64,000 bases of DNA from Hyphomonadaceae bacterium UBA7672 (GCA_002483135.1 DLHI01000026.1:124001-188000), one strand, 5' to 3'; shown: positions 49,240 through 58,913, numbered from the stretch's first letter. Notes: generated from the letters alone by a model not told the origin. Numbers and translations are program-made.

Positions 49240-51443
49240 GGCGCGCCATCCTCCAGCTTCATGATCGAAAGACGCAGAGCGTTCAACGTAACGATGGCCG
49301 AGGACAGCGACATGGCAGCCGCAGCGACCATGGGCGTCGCCCACCCTACCACCGCCACCGGCACGGCAACGAGATTATAAATGGCAGCAAAGGCGAAATT
49401 CTCGCGCATCCGCTGACGCGCGGCACGGGCGACCTCGATGATCAGGGCGACCGACTTCAGGCTGTCGCCGGAATAGACGCAATCGCTGGCGAGCCGGGAG
49501 ACGTCGACAGCCCCGCCGGGCGCAAGCGAGGCGTGGGCGCCGGCCAGCGCGGCGGCATCGTTGAGACCGTCGCCGACCATGAGAACCTTGCGGCCGGACT
49601 TTTCCAGTTCGGTGAGCCGCTGGGCCTTCGAAACGGGCGTCGCCGCCGCTCTCCATTGGTCGATGCCGGCCGCCGCAGCTGCAGCGGCGACACGCTCGGA
49701 GGAATCGCCCGACAGGAGCTCGACGGACAGGCCCATCCTGCGCAACCGCGCCACCGTTTCCTTCGCCTCGGAGCGGAGCGCGTCCTCGAAGTGGAAGGGG
49801 ACAGGCGTCTCGCCCGCGATCGCAAACCACAGCTCGCTGCCACCCTGCCCGACAGCGCCAGCATAGGCAGCCGAACCAAGCTTCGCCTGGCGCCCGTCGA
49901 CAACGCCGGAAACGCCTTCGCCGGGATGCTCGACAATAGAGGACGCAACAGGTCCGGCGCCCGCCGCCTGGGCGATGGCGCGCGAGAAGGGATGGCGACT
50001 GGCGCGGGCCAGCATGGCGGCGCGCGCAAGGGCGTCTTCAGGGAAGGAACCGATCAGTCTTGGCTCGCCCAGCGTCAGCGTGCCCGTCTTGTCGAACACC
50101 ACATGGTCGACCGCTGCGATCCGCTCCAGCGCATCGCCGGACGAAAGATACGCGCCGTTGCGAAACAGCCGCCCCGCAGCCGCAACCTGCACCATCGGCG
50201 CAGCAAGGGCGATGGCGCAGGGGCATGTAATGATCAGCACGGTGATGGCGATGAAAGCCGCCTTAGACAGCGGCGCGCCGAGCACGAGCCACATGACGAA
50301 AGTCAGTCCCGCCGCGATGTGGACCTGGGGAACATAGGCTTCGGCGGCGCGATCCGCGATGCGGCGGAAGGAGGATTTCTTCTGCTCGCCGGCTTCCAGC
50401 AGGCGGCCGATCTCGGCGGTCAGCGACTGGCTTGCCGGCGCCACGGCGCGCACCCGCAGCGGTGCAGACAGGTTCACCGCGCCAGCGTGCAGCACCTGCC
50501 CGACATAGGCGGCGGAAGGCTCGACCTCGCCCGTCACCATGCGCAGGTCGACGTCGCTCGCGCCGGACATGACCTCGGCGTCGACGGCAAGGCGCTCGCC
50601 GGCGGCGATCAGCAACAGATCGCCCGGCCTCACATCGGAGGCGCGCACCGCTTCAGCGGCGCCAAGAGGGCCGATGCGAGTTGCGCTCGCCGTCTGAAGC
50701 GCTGCCAGGGCGTTTGCCGCGGCATAGGCCCTCCTGCGCAGGCGGGCGTCGAAGAAGCGTCCGATCAGCAGGAAGAACAGCAGCATGACGGACGCGTCGA
50801 AATACGCATGTTCGCCGCCATTCGCCGTCTCGTAGAGGCTGATCGCAATGGCGAGGATGACAGCCAGCGAAATCGGCACGTCCATATTGACCCGTCCACG
50901 CCGGAGCGCGGGGATCGCGGACTGGAAGAAGGGAAGACCCGAAAACGCGGTGGCGGGTATCGCGATCAGGGCGGAGGCCCAGTGCATCAGCGTGCGCGTC
51001 TCTGGCGTGACATCGGGGCTGAACCACAGGGGTTCGGACACCATCATCACTGCGATGGTAGCCAGGCCCGCGACGACCATGGCGACAAGCACGCGGCGTT
51101 CGGCGGAAGCTTTCTCCCCGTCGGGCTGGGTCGCATCGCAGGCGGCAGCGCCATATCCCAGCTTCGTGATCGTCTCGGTGATCCGGCGCGGTTGTAGACC
51201 TCCGGTCCATTCCACATGCATGCGGCCGGTCGACAGGTTGAGGCGCGCAGCCCCTACGCCCGGCAGGGCCGATACCGCCCCTTCGATCTTGGCAAGGCAT
51301 CCGCCGCAGCTCGCGCCGCGCACCATGATCTCAAGCGCGCGCCGGCCACGGCTTTCGGTCACGAACGCCGTGGGGTCCTGGGCGAAGCCGGTTGGAGAGG
51401 CCGGGGCCAGGCCACTCGGACATCCCGCAGCCGCATCGATCAC
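49236..51443 (-). CDS. ccoI: Copper-transporting P-type ATPase for cbb3 assembly (CcoI/FixI)
   Basis: CcoI delivers copper for the binuclear centre of cbb3 oxidase. The 735-residue protein has an N-terminal metal-binding domain with CGGC (46-49), CPC (407-409), phosphorylation Asp451 in DKTGT, and TGE at 304-306. It overlaps ccoH (four bases) and ccoS (four bases), so the maturation genes ccoGHIS are tightly coupled. The CPC site and location distinguish it from CopA exporters. Confidence 0.93.
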   Translation of the reverse strand: MIDAAAGCPSGLAPASPTGFAQDPTAFVTESRGRRALEIMVRGASCGGCLAKIEGAVSALPGVGAARLNLSTGRMHVEWTGGLQPRRITETITKLGYGAAACDATQPDGEKASAERRVLVAMVVAGLATIAVMMVSEPLWFSPDVTPETRTLMHWASALIAIPATAFSGLPFFQSAIPALRRGRVNMDVPISLAVILAIAISLYETANGGEHAYFDASVMLLFFLLIGRFFDARLRRRAYAAANALAALQTASATRIGPLGAAEAVRASDVRPGDLLLIAAGERLAVDAEVMSGASDVDLRMVTGEVEPSAAYVGQVLHAGAVNLSAPLRVRAVAPASQSLTAEIGRLLEAGEQKKSSFRRIADRAAEAYVPQVHIAAGLTFVMWLVLGAPLSKAAFIAITVLIITCPCAIALAAPMVQVAAAGRLFRNGAYLSSGDALERIAAVDHVVFDKTGTLTLGEPRLIGSFPEDALARAAMLARASRHPFSRAIAQAAGAGPVASSIVEHPGEGVSGVVDGRQAKLGSAAYAGAVGQGGSELWFAIAGETPVPFHFEDALRSEAKETVARLRRMGLSVELLSGDSSERVAAAAAAAGIDQWRAAATPVSKAQRLTELEKSGRKVLMVGDGLNDAAALAGAHASLAPGGAVDVSRLASDCVYSGDSLKSVALIIEVARAARQRMRENFAFAAIYNLVAVPVAVVGWATPMVAAAAMSLSSAIVTLNALRLSIMKLEDGAP

Positions 51444-51931
51444 GGCATCACCAGCGTCTTGGCGGCCTTGAACACCGCGACATCCTCATTGCGCCGCCGC
51501 GCGGACACCTGCGTCTCCACCCGCGCCTTGGCCGGAGCCGCGATCTGCGCCGCATATTCCCCGGGAGACATTTCGGCGAGGTCAACGGTTGTCGCCTGTG
51601 CTTCCCCCGCGACGTGTACGTTCGCGACAACTGCAAGACCGGTCAGCGGCGCCTGGTCCGCGCCAAGCATGCGTACGATGAGGCGGCGGTCACTGGCATC
51701 GGCAAGACCAACCTCGGCCGACCAACCCAGCGCGTCCTGCTCGCGACGGCGTTCAACCTCCCGATTGTAATCGAGACCGAGGACGTAGGAGTTCTTGACC
51801 TCCTCGCCGGGGAACGAGGACAGCGCCGAATACAGGAACACCGCGTTGACGGCGATCATCACAGCGAAGAAACCGGAGAGCCACCAGAAGAGGTGGATCC
51901 CACGCATGCCTTTTGTCGCGGTGGTTGCCAT
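51440..51931 (-). CDS. ccoH: CcoH/FixH family oxidase assembly protein
   Basis: The 163-residue protein has one N-terminal membrane span (LFWWLSGFFAVMIAVNAVFL) and a periplasmic beta domain ending in the VAVFKAAK region. It is a FixH-family stabiliser of cbb3 oxidase. It starts one base after the ccoG stop and overlaps ccoI by four bases. Confidence 0.9.
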   Translation of the reverse strand: MATTATKGMRGIHLFWWLSGFFAVMIAVNAVFLYSALSSFPGEEVKNSYVLGLDYNREVERRREQDALGWSAEVGLADASDRRLIVRMLGADQAPLTGLAVVANVHVAGEAQATTVDLAEMSPGEYAAQIAAPAKARVETQVSARRRNEDVAVFKAAKTLVMP

Positions 51932-51932
51932 G

Positions 51933-53420
51933 TCAGTTCTCCGGTCCAGAGAAACGTGTCGCTGCCGTCACCCGCGCGCCTTCGGCGTCGGTCAGCACGA
52001 TTCGAATGTCCGCTCCGCCCGACTTGACGCTGCCCGCCGGAGCCGTCACCAGCGCGCGATAGCTTTCGACGGCGTTGGGGTCGATGTGCAGACCATGTGC
52101 GGCGAGATCCGTCTCGCCGATCACTTCCACCGTGGCGCCTGAGATGCCTTCGATCGAGAGCTTGAACGTGCGGCCATCGCGCTGCTTGTTGACAAGCTTC
52201 AACGCGTAGGTGTTCCGGATCTCGCCGGTGCTGAGCTGCACGTAGGGAAGCGACCGGTCCTTCAGCGCCGAGAATTCCAGGGATGTCCGGGTTGACAGCC
52301 CGAACACCATGAGACCTGCCGTCAGCAGGAAGACGATGAGGTACAGCGTCGTGCGCGCGCGGATAGGCCGGAAGGCGCGCTCCTTCTCGCCCACCGAACG
52401 CAGCGAGACGTTTTCGTCGGTGTCATAGGCAATCAGACCCATCGGCCGCCCGACCTTCTTCATGACGGCGTCACACGCATCGATGCAGAGCGCGCACTGG
52501 ATGCATTCGAGCTGCGGCCCGTTCCTGATGTCGATGCCCATCGGACAGACAACCACGCATTGCTGGCAGTCGACGCAATCACCCCGCCCTTCCCAGCTTT
52601 CATTCTTCTTGTGCGGCCCACGCGGCTCGCCACGATCGGAGCGGTAGGTGACGGCCATCGTATTCTTGTCGACCAGCGCGCCCTGAATGCGCGGCCATGG
52701 GCACATGTAGGTGCACACCTGCTCGCGCATCGTGCCGGCTAGGGCATAGGTCGTGGCCGTCAGGACGGCTGCAAAGGCATAAGCCGTGGCCGGCGCCTGA
52801 CCCGTGAAGAAGGACTCCGCGACCGTCGGCGCGTCATGCCAATACAGGATGAAGACCCCGCCCGTCGCAAACGACACGAGAAGCCAGACGACATGCTTGG
52901 CGGTCTTGCGCCACGCCTTGTCGATGCTCATCGGCGCCCTGTCGCGCATCATGCGGGCGTTTCGGTCTCCCTCGAAGAAACGCTCGACGACGATGAAAAG
53001 ATCGGTCCACACGGTCTGCGGGCAGAAATATCCGCACCACACGCGACCGAAGATGGCCGTCACCAGAAACAGGCCGATCGCCGCAAGGATCAGCAGGCCG
53101 GTGATGTAGTAGACTTCCTGCGGCCAGATCTCGAGGAAGAAGAAGTAGAACTTGCCGCCTTCGAAATCCGCCAGCACCGCCTGGTCCGGCAGGCCGGGCC
53201 CGCGATCCCAGCGAAACCACGGAAGCACGTAATAAACGCCCAACGTCAGGATCAGCAGCGCCCATTTGAGCGAGCGGAACTTGCCGGAAACGAGCTTGGG
53301 ATAGACCTGTTTTCGTTTCTCGTAGAGAACAACGGGCTCATCGCCCTCAGGCGGCTTGTCGCCGCCGGCCGGGGCGGAACCACGCTTCCCGCGCTTGTCG
53401 ATCAGCGTGGTCGAGCCCAT
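51933..53420 (-). CDS. ccoG: cbb3 oxidase accessory protein CcoG
   Basis: CcoG (FixG) is a membrane iron-sulfur protein implicated in copper reduction for cbb3 assembly. The 495-residue protein has several spans, CGYFCPQTVW, and two 4Fe-4S clusters in CVDCQQCVVVCPMGI and CIQCALCIDACD. A C-terminal periplasmic IgG-like domain follows. It starts three bases after ccoP ends, so the structural and assembly genes form one operon. Confidence 0.95.
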   Translation of the reverse strand: MGSTTLIDKRGKRGSAPAGGDKPPEGDEPVVLYEKRKQVYPKLVSGKFRSLKWALLILTLGVYYVLPWFRWDRGPGLPDQAVLADFEGGKFYFFFLEIWPQEVYYITGLLILAAIGLFLVTAIFGRVWCGYFCPQTVWTDLFIVVERFFEGDRNARMMRDRAPMSIDKAWRKTAKHVVWLLVSFATGGVFILYWHDAPTVAESFFTGQAPATAYAFAAVLTATTYALAGTMREQVCTYMCPWPRIQGALVDKNTMAVTYRSDRGEPRGPHKKNESWEGRGDCVDCQQCVVVCPMGIDIRNGPQLECIQCALCIDACDAVMKKVGRPMGLIAYDTDENVSLRSVGEKERAFRPIRARTTLYLIVFLLTAGLMVFGLSTRTSLEFSALKDRSLPYVQLSTGEIRNTYALKLVNKQRDGRTFKLSIEGISGATVEVIGETDLAAHGLHIDPNAVESYRALVTAPAGSVKSGGADIRIVLTDAEGARVTAATRFSGPEN

Positions 53421-53422
53421 GG

Positions 53423-54304
53423 CTACTCACCGCCTCCGAGGGAGTGAACGTAGACTGCGAGCGCGCGGATAGTCGCGTCGTCGAACCGCTCCTGCCACGC
53501 CGGCATGACGCCGCCACGAGGCCCGAAGATGGTGCGGCGAATGGAGGCGCGATCCCCCCCATAGAGCCAGTCGGCGTCCGTCAGGTTCGGCGCACCCTTC
53601 GTACGATCGCCGCGCGCATCGACGCCATGGCAGCTCGAACATTCCTTCTGGAAGACCGGCTCCGCGCGGACGACTGCAGCAGGATCAGCCGCGCCGCCCG
53701 ACCGCGACGTGACATACTCCACCAGATCGCTGATCTGATCCGGCTGCAGGAAGCCATCGCGGCCGAACGCAGGCATGTCCGTCGTGCGCGCCTGCTCGGC
53801 GCCGCTGCGAATGCCGTGCCGGATGGTGAATTCGATGTCGCCCAGCGAGCCGCCCCAGAGCCACACGTCATCGGCAAGGCGGGGATACCCCTTGGCGCCG
53901 CGACCGCCCGAACCGTGGCAGGTGGCGCAGTTGTCACCGAAGGCGCTCTCGCCCAGCGACAGCGCAAGCTGGCTCAACTCGTGATCCTTCAGGATCTCGC
54001 CCACATCGCGCGCCATCAGCTGGCTGCCGAGGGCCGAACGCTCTGCCCTCGCCTCGGCGACGGCGACCGCCACATTGCCGCGATCAGAATGCTCCCACAC
54101 GCCGCGCGTGTTGCCCTGCATCCCCGGCAAGGCAGGCCATGCCGGCATCAGCACCCAGTAGACGATCGAGAAGACGACCGATCCCCAGAATATGAATCGC
54201 CACCAGCGCGGCAGCGGGTTGTTCAACTCCTTGATGCCGTCCCACTCGTGTCCGGTGGTCTCGACGCCGCTGTGCGGATCAACTTCAGGCGAGTGGTCGG
54301 TCAT
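53423..54304 (-). CDS. ccoP: cbb3 cytochrome oxidase subunit III (dihaem cytochrome c)
   Basis: CcoP carries two c-type haems that pass electrons to CcoN. The 293-residue protein has an N-terminal span and two CxxCH sites, CATCH (126-130) and CSSCH (222-226), with their axial Met segments. The start overlaps the ccoQ stop by 20 bases. Confidence 0.95.
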   Translation of the reverse strand: MTDHSPEVDPHSGVETTGHEWDGIKELNNPLPRWWRFIFWGSVVFSIVYWVLMPAWPALPGMQGNTRGVWEHSDRGNVAVAVAEARAERSALGSQLMARDVGEILKDHELSQLALSLGESAFGDNCATCHGSGGRGAKGYPRLADDVWLWGGSLGDIEFTIRHGIRSGAEQARTTDMPAFGRDGFLQPDQISDLVEYVTSRSGGAADPAAVVRAEPVFQKECSSCHGVDARGDRTKGAPNLTDADWLYGGDRASIRRTIFGPRGGVMPAWQERFDDATIRALAVYVHSLGGGE

Positions 54305-54461
54305 CGCCGTGCTCTTTCTCTTTCATGGGGAGTTCAGCGGCGCGCTTGAAGCGAGCGCCGTTACGGGGCCAGAGGGCGTAGACCAGAACGACCGCGAAAA
54401 TCGCGACGAAGTAGGCGGTGCCGCCGGTCTGAGCGAATGAAGACCATCCTTCATAGTCCAT
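54285..54461 (-). CDS. ccoQ: cbb3 oxidase small subunit CcoQ
   Basis: CcoQ is a 58-residue single-span protein that stabilises the core oxidase. The span is TAYFVAIFAVVLVYALW and is followed by a basic tail RNGARFKRAAEL. The start ATG is at 54461, five bases after the ccoO stop. The longer frame starting at 54620 lies inside ccoO. Confidence 0.88.
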   Translation of the reverse strand: MDYEGWSSFAQTGGTAYFVAIFAVVLVYALWPRNGARFKRAAELPMKEKEHGDDRPLA

Positions 54462-54465
54462 GGGA

Positions 54466-55245
54466 TCACCGCTTGTTGGAGAGGTCTTCGGCTTCGTAGG
54501 TCGAGAAATCGACCATCGTGCCGAGCACTTGGAGATATGCGATGAGGGCGTCCATCTCACTCGGCTCGCCGGGCACGCCGTCGAAGTCGCGCACCAGAAC
54601 GCCGCCTTCACGTCCGGCAATGGCGGCGTAGTCCGCCTTCATCGCCTCGACATCGAGATCGCCGCCTGCCTGCGCCAGCACGTCGTCGGGCGCACGCTCG
54701 ATCATCGCCGGGGTGTATGGAACGCCGGCGATCCCCAGCGTCCGCATGTCCCGCTGAATGCCCGCAAAATCGAGCGGCTGGTTCGCGAGGAAGGCGTAGG
54801 GCGGCATGATCGATTCCGGCACGAGCGAGCGTGGATCAACAAGATGCTGCTTGTGCCATTCGTCGGAGTACTTGCCGCCGACGCGCGCAAGATCGGGGCC
54901 CGTGCGCTTCGATCCCCACTGGAAGGGATGGTCGTACATGCTCTCTGCCGCGAGCGAGTAATGCCCGTAGCGCTCGACCTCGTCGCGCAGGGGACGGATC
55001 ATCTGCGAATGGCAGACATAGCAGCCTTCGCGAAGGTAGATGTTCTGTCCGGCAAGTTCGAGCGGCGTGTAAGGCCGCACGCCTTCAACCTTCTCGATTG
55101 TGTTCTTGAGATAGAACAGCGGCGTAATCTCGATCAGGCCGCCGATGGCGACGGTGATCAGGATGCCGACGAGAAGGATGTAACTGTGCTTCTCGAAGAA
55201 CTTGTGATTGCGGATCAGCCAGCTGGCTTTCTTGGCGGTCGCCAT
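54466..55245 (-). CDS. ccoO: cbb3 cytochrome oxidase subunit II (monohaem cytochrome c)
   Basis: CcoO is a membrane-anchored monohaem cytochrome c. The 259-residue protein has an N-terminal span and CYVCH (75-79), with a distal Met in SQMIRP. It lies directly after ccoN and before ccoQ. Confidence 0.96.
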   Translation of the reverse strand: MATAKKASWLIRNHKFFEKHSYILLVGILITVAIGGLIEITPLFYLKNTIEKVEGVRPYTPLELAGQNIYLREGCYVCHSQMIRPLRDEVERYGHYSLAAESMYDHPFQWGSKRTGPDLARVGGKYSDEWHKQHLVDPRSLVPESIMPPYAFLANQPLDFAGIQRDMRTLGIAGVPYTPAMIERAPDDVLAQAGGDLDVEAMKADYAAIAGREGGVLVRDFDGVPGEPSEMDALIAYLQVLGTMVDFSTYEAEDLSNKR

Positions 55246-55252
55246 GCTTCAC

Positions 55253-56914
55253 CTATTCAGCGTGTTGGAGTGTGGGAGCCGCCGACGCGCGGTTGCGATC
55301 CTCGACGGGAACGTCGCCGCGCGCGGTGCGCACCAGGTTGTAGATCATGATCAGCGCGCCCAGCAGGAACAGACCGCCGCCCAGCGCCCGGATGATGTAG
55401 GAGATGTGTTTGGCGCTCACGGTTTCGACGAAGGAGTATTCGAGGAAGCCGAAATCATTGTAGGCGCGCCACATCAGGCCTTCCATGATGCCCGACACCC
55501 ACATCGAGCAGATGTAGAGAACGATGCCGAGCGTCGCGATCCAGAAGTGCCATTCGACCAGCGCGTTAGAGTAGAGCTTCGGACGCTTCCACACCCACTG
55601 CGTCAGGCAGTACATCGACCCGAAGGTGACGAAGCCGACCCAGCCGAGCGCTCCCGAGTGAACGTGGCCGATGCCCCAGTCGGTGTAGTGCGACAGCGCG
55701 TTGACTTCGCGTACCGACATCAGCGGACCTTCGAAGGTCGACATGCCGTAGAAGGCGACGGAGACCACCAGCATCCGCACGACCGGATCCGTGCGCAGCT
55801 TGTCCCACGCGCCCGACAGCGTCATCAGGCCGTTGATCATGCCGCCCCAGCTGGGCATCCACAGCATGAGCGAGAACGTCATGCCAAGCGTCTGCGCCCA
55901 CTGCGGCAGCGCGGTGTAGTGAAGGTGGTGCGGACCCGCCCAGATGTAGATGAAGATCAGCGACCAGAAGTGGACGATCGACAGGCGATAGGACCACACT
56001 GGCCGCTCCACCCGCTTGGGGATGAAGTAGTACATCATCGCGAGGAAGCCGGCCGTGAGGAAGAAGCCCACCGCGTTGTGGCCATACCACCACTGGATCA
56101 GCGCGCTCTGCACGCCGCTGAAGAGGGAGTAGGACTTGGCGCCAACGGCACTCGCGGGCAGCGAGATGTTGTTGACGATGTGCAGCATCGCAATGGTGAC
56201 GATAAAGGCGAGATAGAACCAGTTCGCCACGTAGATATGCGGCTCCTTGCGGCGCAGGATGGTCGCCAGGAAGACGCCGAGATAGGCAACCCACACGACG
56301 GTCAGCCACAGGTCGGCATACCATTCCGGTTCGGCGTATTCCTTGCCCTGGGTGATGCCCATCAGATAGCCGGTCGCCGCGACTGCGATGAAGAGCTGGT
56401 AGCCCCAGAAGACGAACCACGGCCACATGCCGCCCGCGAGGCGGGTCCGGCAGGTGCGCTGAACGACGTAGAAGGATGTGGCGATCAGCGCATTGCCGCC
56501 GAACGCGAAGATCACCGCGGACGTATGCAGCGGACGCAGGCGACCGAAATTGGTCCAGGGGAAGTCCGGGAAGTAGAAGAAGTTGGGCCAGGTCAGCTGC
56601 AGGGCGATGACGAGACCGACGAGAAAGCCCGCGACGCCCCAGAACATCGTGGCGACGATCCCGGCCTTGACCACGCCCTCTTCATAATAGGCCTTGTCGA
56701 AGGTCGGCGTCTTGTCGCCGGACTCATGCCAGCCGAGCAGCGCCGCGAAGCCAACCACTCCGGCGATGAGGAACATCCAGCTGTGCGCCGCAAAGCCAGC
56801 ATCGGTCGCGCTGGCGGCGCCGGCAAAGCCGAGCACGATCACCAACAGCAAGACCATGCCAACCGTTGCGGAGCTGGGGTCCAGGCGCGCCGTGCGCGAA
56901 GTTTCCGCCGCCAT
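55253..56914 (-). CDS. ccoN: cbb3 cytochrome oxidase subunit I
   Basis: CcoN holds haem b, haem b3 and CuB and reduces oxygen with high affinity. The 553-residue, 12-span protein includes RPLHTSAVIFAFGGNAL and GHNAVGFFLTAGF and WAGPHHLHYTALP, with conserved His ligands. It is the first gene of ccoNOQP-GHIS. An FNR/FixK box lies 84 bases upstream, so expression at low oxygen is expected. Confidence 0.97.
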   Translation of the reverse strand: MAAETSRTARLDPSSATVGMVLLLVIVLGFAGAASATDAGFAAHSWMFLIAGVVGFAALLGWHESGDKTPTFDKAYYEEGVVKAGIVATMFWGVAGFLVGLVIALQLTWPNFFYFPDFPWTNFGRLRPLHTSAVIFAFGGNALIATSFYVVQRTCRTRLAGGMWPWFVFWGYQLFIAVAATGYLMGITQGKEYAEPEWYADLWLTVVWVAYLGVFLATILRRKEPHIYVANWFYLAFIVTIAMLHIVNNISLPASAVGAKSYSLFSGVQSALIQWWYGHNAVGFFLTAGFLAMMYYFIPKRVERPVWSYRLSIVHFWSLIFIYIWAGPHHLHYTALPQWAQTLGMTFSLMLWMPSWGGMINGLMTLSGAWDKLRTDPVVRMLVVSVAFYGMSTFEGPLMSVREVNALSHYTDWGIGHVHSGALGWVGFVTFGSMYCLTQWVWKRPKLYSNALVEWHFWIATLGIVLYICSMWVSGIMEGLMWRAYNDFGFLEYSFVETVSAKHISYIIRALGGGLFLLGALIMIYNLVRTARGDVPVEDRNRASAAPTLQHAE

Positions 56915-56991
56915 GATGTCGTCCTCGCAAGCGGGTCACCCGGTTGGCGACCCTCGCGAGGTGCAAATGCCAGCACGCTAGCGAGTGGCCC

Positions 56992-57005
56992 TTGACGCAG
57001 CTCAA
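56992..57005. promoter_or_regulatory. FNR/FixK box between ccoN and the hemN operon
   Basis: TTGACGCAGCTCAA fits TTGA(C/T)-N4-(A/C)TCAA well. It is about equally far (84-86 bases) from the ccoN ATG and from the GTG of the divergent small membrane protein gene. One site may therefore serve both transcripts. Confidence 0.8.
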
Positions 57006-57084
57006 ACAACCCGGGCGACCTTGGGAATAGATCGACGCTACTGACCGCGACGCGAGCGTTGCGGAGGTCGATGTGGAGGCGCCC

Positions 57085-57348
57085 GTGAAATCAGTGGTTG
57101 TATTCCTGTCCGGTGTCGCCATTGCCGTAGCAGGCGCCTTCACGCGCTCTTGCGACACCGGTCTTGCAGCGCAAATGGCGTTGTCATGGTGCGGAGATGC
57201 TTCCCTCCTCCCTTCAACGAGCCACGAGCATTGCGCTGGCTGCGCGCTGATGGCGGTGGGTGGAATTCTCGTGGCGGTCGCCGCGCTGATGCACATCGCG
57301 CGTGATCATGTCGCACCCGTGCGCCAAACGATCCGGGGCCAGCAATGA
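57085..57348 (+). CDS. Small membrane protein before hemN
   Basis: The 87-residue protein from the GTG at 57085 (GGAGG five bases upstream) has two hydrophobic spans, at about 2-18 and 55-75, and three cysteines in between (CD, WCGD, HCAGC). It is not a family I recognise. Its stop overlaps the hemN ATG by four bases (ATGA), so it is coupled to hemN and probably induced by low oxygen through the box at 56992. Confidence 0.65.
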   Translation: MKSVVVFLSGVAIAVAGAFTRSCDTGLAAQMALSWCGDASLLPSTSHEHCAGCALMAVGGILVAVAALMHIARDHVAPVRQTIRGQQ

Positions 57349-58706
57349 TCGCGCGGGCCCGTCCCGAAAAATCGACTGCGCGGCGCTGGGTCTACATGCC
57401 CGAGTTCGCGCAGGAACAACTTCCCCGCTACACGAGCTATCCGCCGGCCAACCGGTTTCACGGCGGCATCGGGCCTGGCGCCGTTGCTGCGGCGCTGGAA
57501 TCGCTTCCGGCCGACTCGAAGCTTTCACTCTATATCCACATTCCCTACTGCCAGAAGCTCTGCTGGTATTGCGGATGCCACACCAGCGTTCCGACCCAGG
57601 CCGACCCAGTCGACAGTTACGTCGATGCCCTTGAAGCCGAAATGTCGCAGGTTGGCGCCCTGCTTCCCGCCGATGCCCGCGTCAGTCACCTGCACTTTGG
57701 CGGCGGTTCGCCCGACATCCTCAGACCGGCCCAGATCGATCGGCTGTTTGCAGCGCTTCGCCGCAATTTTGCGTTCGCCCGCTATGCCGAGATCGCGACC
57801 GAATCGGACCCGCGCGGCCTTTCGTCCGACGTCATCGGCGCGTTTGCCCGCAACGGCCTCAGCCGCGCGAGCCTTGGCGTCCAGGTGCTCGACGCCGGGG
57901 TGCAGGAGCGCATCAACCGCATCCAGCCGCGCGAATCGATCGAGGCGGCCATCGCCGGCCTGCGACGGGCTGGCGTCGAAAGCATAAATGTCGACATGAT
58001 GTACGGCCTTCCCGGCCAGACGATCGACCACGTCGTCGAAACGGCGACATTTGCCGCCATGCAGGATGTCGATCGCGTGGCCGTGTTCGGCTATGCCCAC
58101 GTCCCCTGGATGAAGAAGCACCAGAAAGGCATCGATACCAACGAACTGCCTGAAGGCGAGGCGCGTTTCCGCCAGGCCGAAGCTGCGGCCCGCACCCTGG
58201 AACAGGCCGGCTACCTCCCGATCGGCTTCGATCACTTCGCAGCGCCCGGAGACTCGATGGCGACAGCCGAGCGTCGCGGCGCGCTGCGCAGGAATTTCCA
58301 GGGCTATACCGACGACGACGCGATCGCCCTGATTGGTCTTGGCGCCTCATCGATCTCGTCCCTGCCGGGCATGATCTACCAGAATGTCGCCGACTCGGGC
58401 CGATACCGCGAAGCGCTCTCCGAACGCCGTTCGCCCGTGGTGCGCGGTGTGCTGCTGAGCGATACCGATCAGCGGGTCGCCCGGACAATCGAGCGCCTGA
58501 TGTGCGACTTCACGGTCGAACTGCCGGACGAATGGCCGCAGGCCCTGCCGCTGAATCTCGCACGCGTCATAAACGCCGGTCTCGCCGAGCTTTCGGGACG
58601 TACGCTCAACGTAACCGCGCAAGGGCGTCCTTATGTTCGCAACATTGCGGCATGCTTCGACCCGGATCTGGCTCCACAGCCAGGACGTCATAGCCTTGCC
58701 ATCTGA
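57345..58706 (+). CDS. hemN: Oxygen-independent coproporphyrinogen III oxidase
   Basis: HemN is a radical-SAM enzyme that makes protoporphyrinogen IX without oxygen. The 453-residue protein has the cluster motif CxxxCxxCxC (Cys69, 73, 76, 78 in PYCQKLCWYCGCH), and the family's GIGASSIS-like segment (GLGASSIS). Its low-oxygen use matches its place next to cbb3 genes. It overlaps the upstream small membrane protein gene. Confidence 0.96.
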   Translation: MIARARPEKSTARRWVYMPEFAQEQLPRYTSYPPANRFHGGIGPGAVAAALESLPADSKLSLYIHIPYCQKLCWYCGCHTSVPTQADPVDSYVDALEAEMSQVGALLPADARVSHLHFGGGSPDILRPAQIDRLFAALRRNFAFARYAEIATESDPRGLSSDVIGAFARNGLSRASLGVQVLDAGVQERINRIQPRESIEAAIAGLRRAGVESINVDMMYGLPGQTIDHVVETATFAAMQDVDRVAVFGYAHVPWMKKHQKGIDTNELPEGEARFRQAEAAARTLEQAGYLPIGFDHFAAPGDSMATAERRGALRRNFQGYTDDDAIALIGLGASSISSLPGMIYQNVADSGRYREALSERRSPVVRGVLLSDTDQRVARTIERLMCDFTVELPDEWPQALPLNLARVINAGLAELSGRTLNVTAQGRPYVRNIAACFDPDLAPQPGRHSLAI

Positions 58707-58816
58707 CGGGCTTCCCTTTGGGTCAAGCTGCGCGAGGGTCACTACAATGCGAATGCGTTTCAGCTCGGCAGCCGGAGCCACAAAGCCTCTTGAGAGAAAC
58801 GGTGAATTCTGACTGT

Positions 58817-58830
58817 TTGACTCCAGTCAA
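58817..58830 (+). promoter_or_regulatory. Perfect FNR/FixK box upstream of the MarR gene
   Basis: TTGACTCCAGTCAA is a perfect dyad of the TTGAC-N4-GTCAA type. It lies 84 bases before the MarR-family ATG at 58914, in the 207-base gap after hemN. It is the best match in the window. Confidence 0.85.
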
Positions 58831-58913
58831 ATTCTGTAAGGTCCATTCTCGTTAGCCTGCTAGTGTGACTTCACTCACGCTGCGCTTGGCAGCACGGGAA
58901 GCGAGCAACCAAT

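Noticed and set aside
49533..51197. A 554-codon open frame on the plus strand opposite ccoI
   Set aside because: Antisense to ccoI with no recognisable domain; typical shadow frame in high-GC DNA.
55208..56995. A 595-codon open frame on the plus strand opposite ccoN
   Set aside because: It is antisense to a well-supported ccoN, has His/Arg/Glu-rich low-complexity translation and no family match; it is a GC-rich shadow frame.
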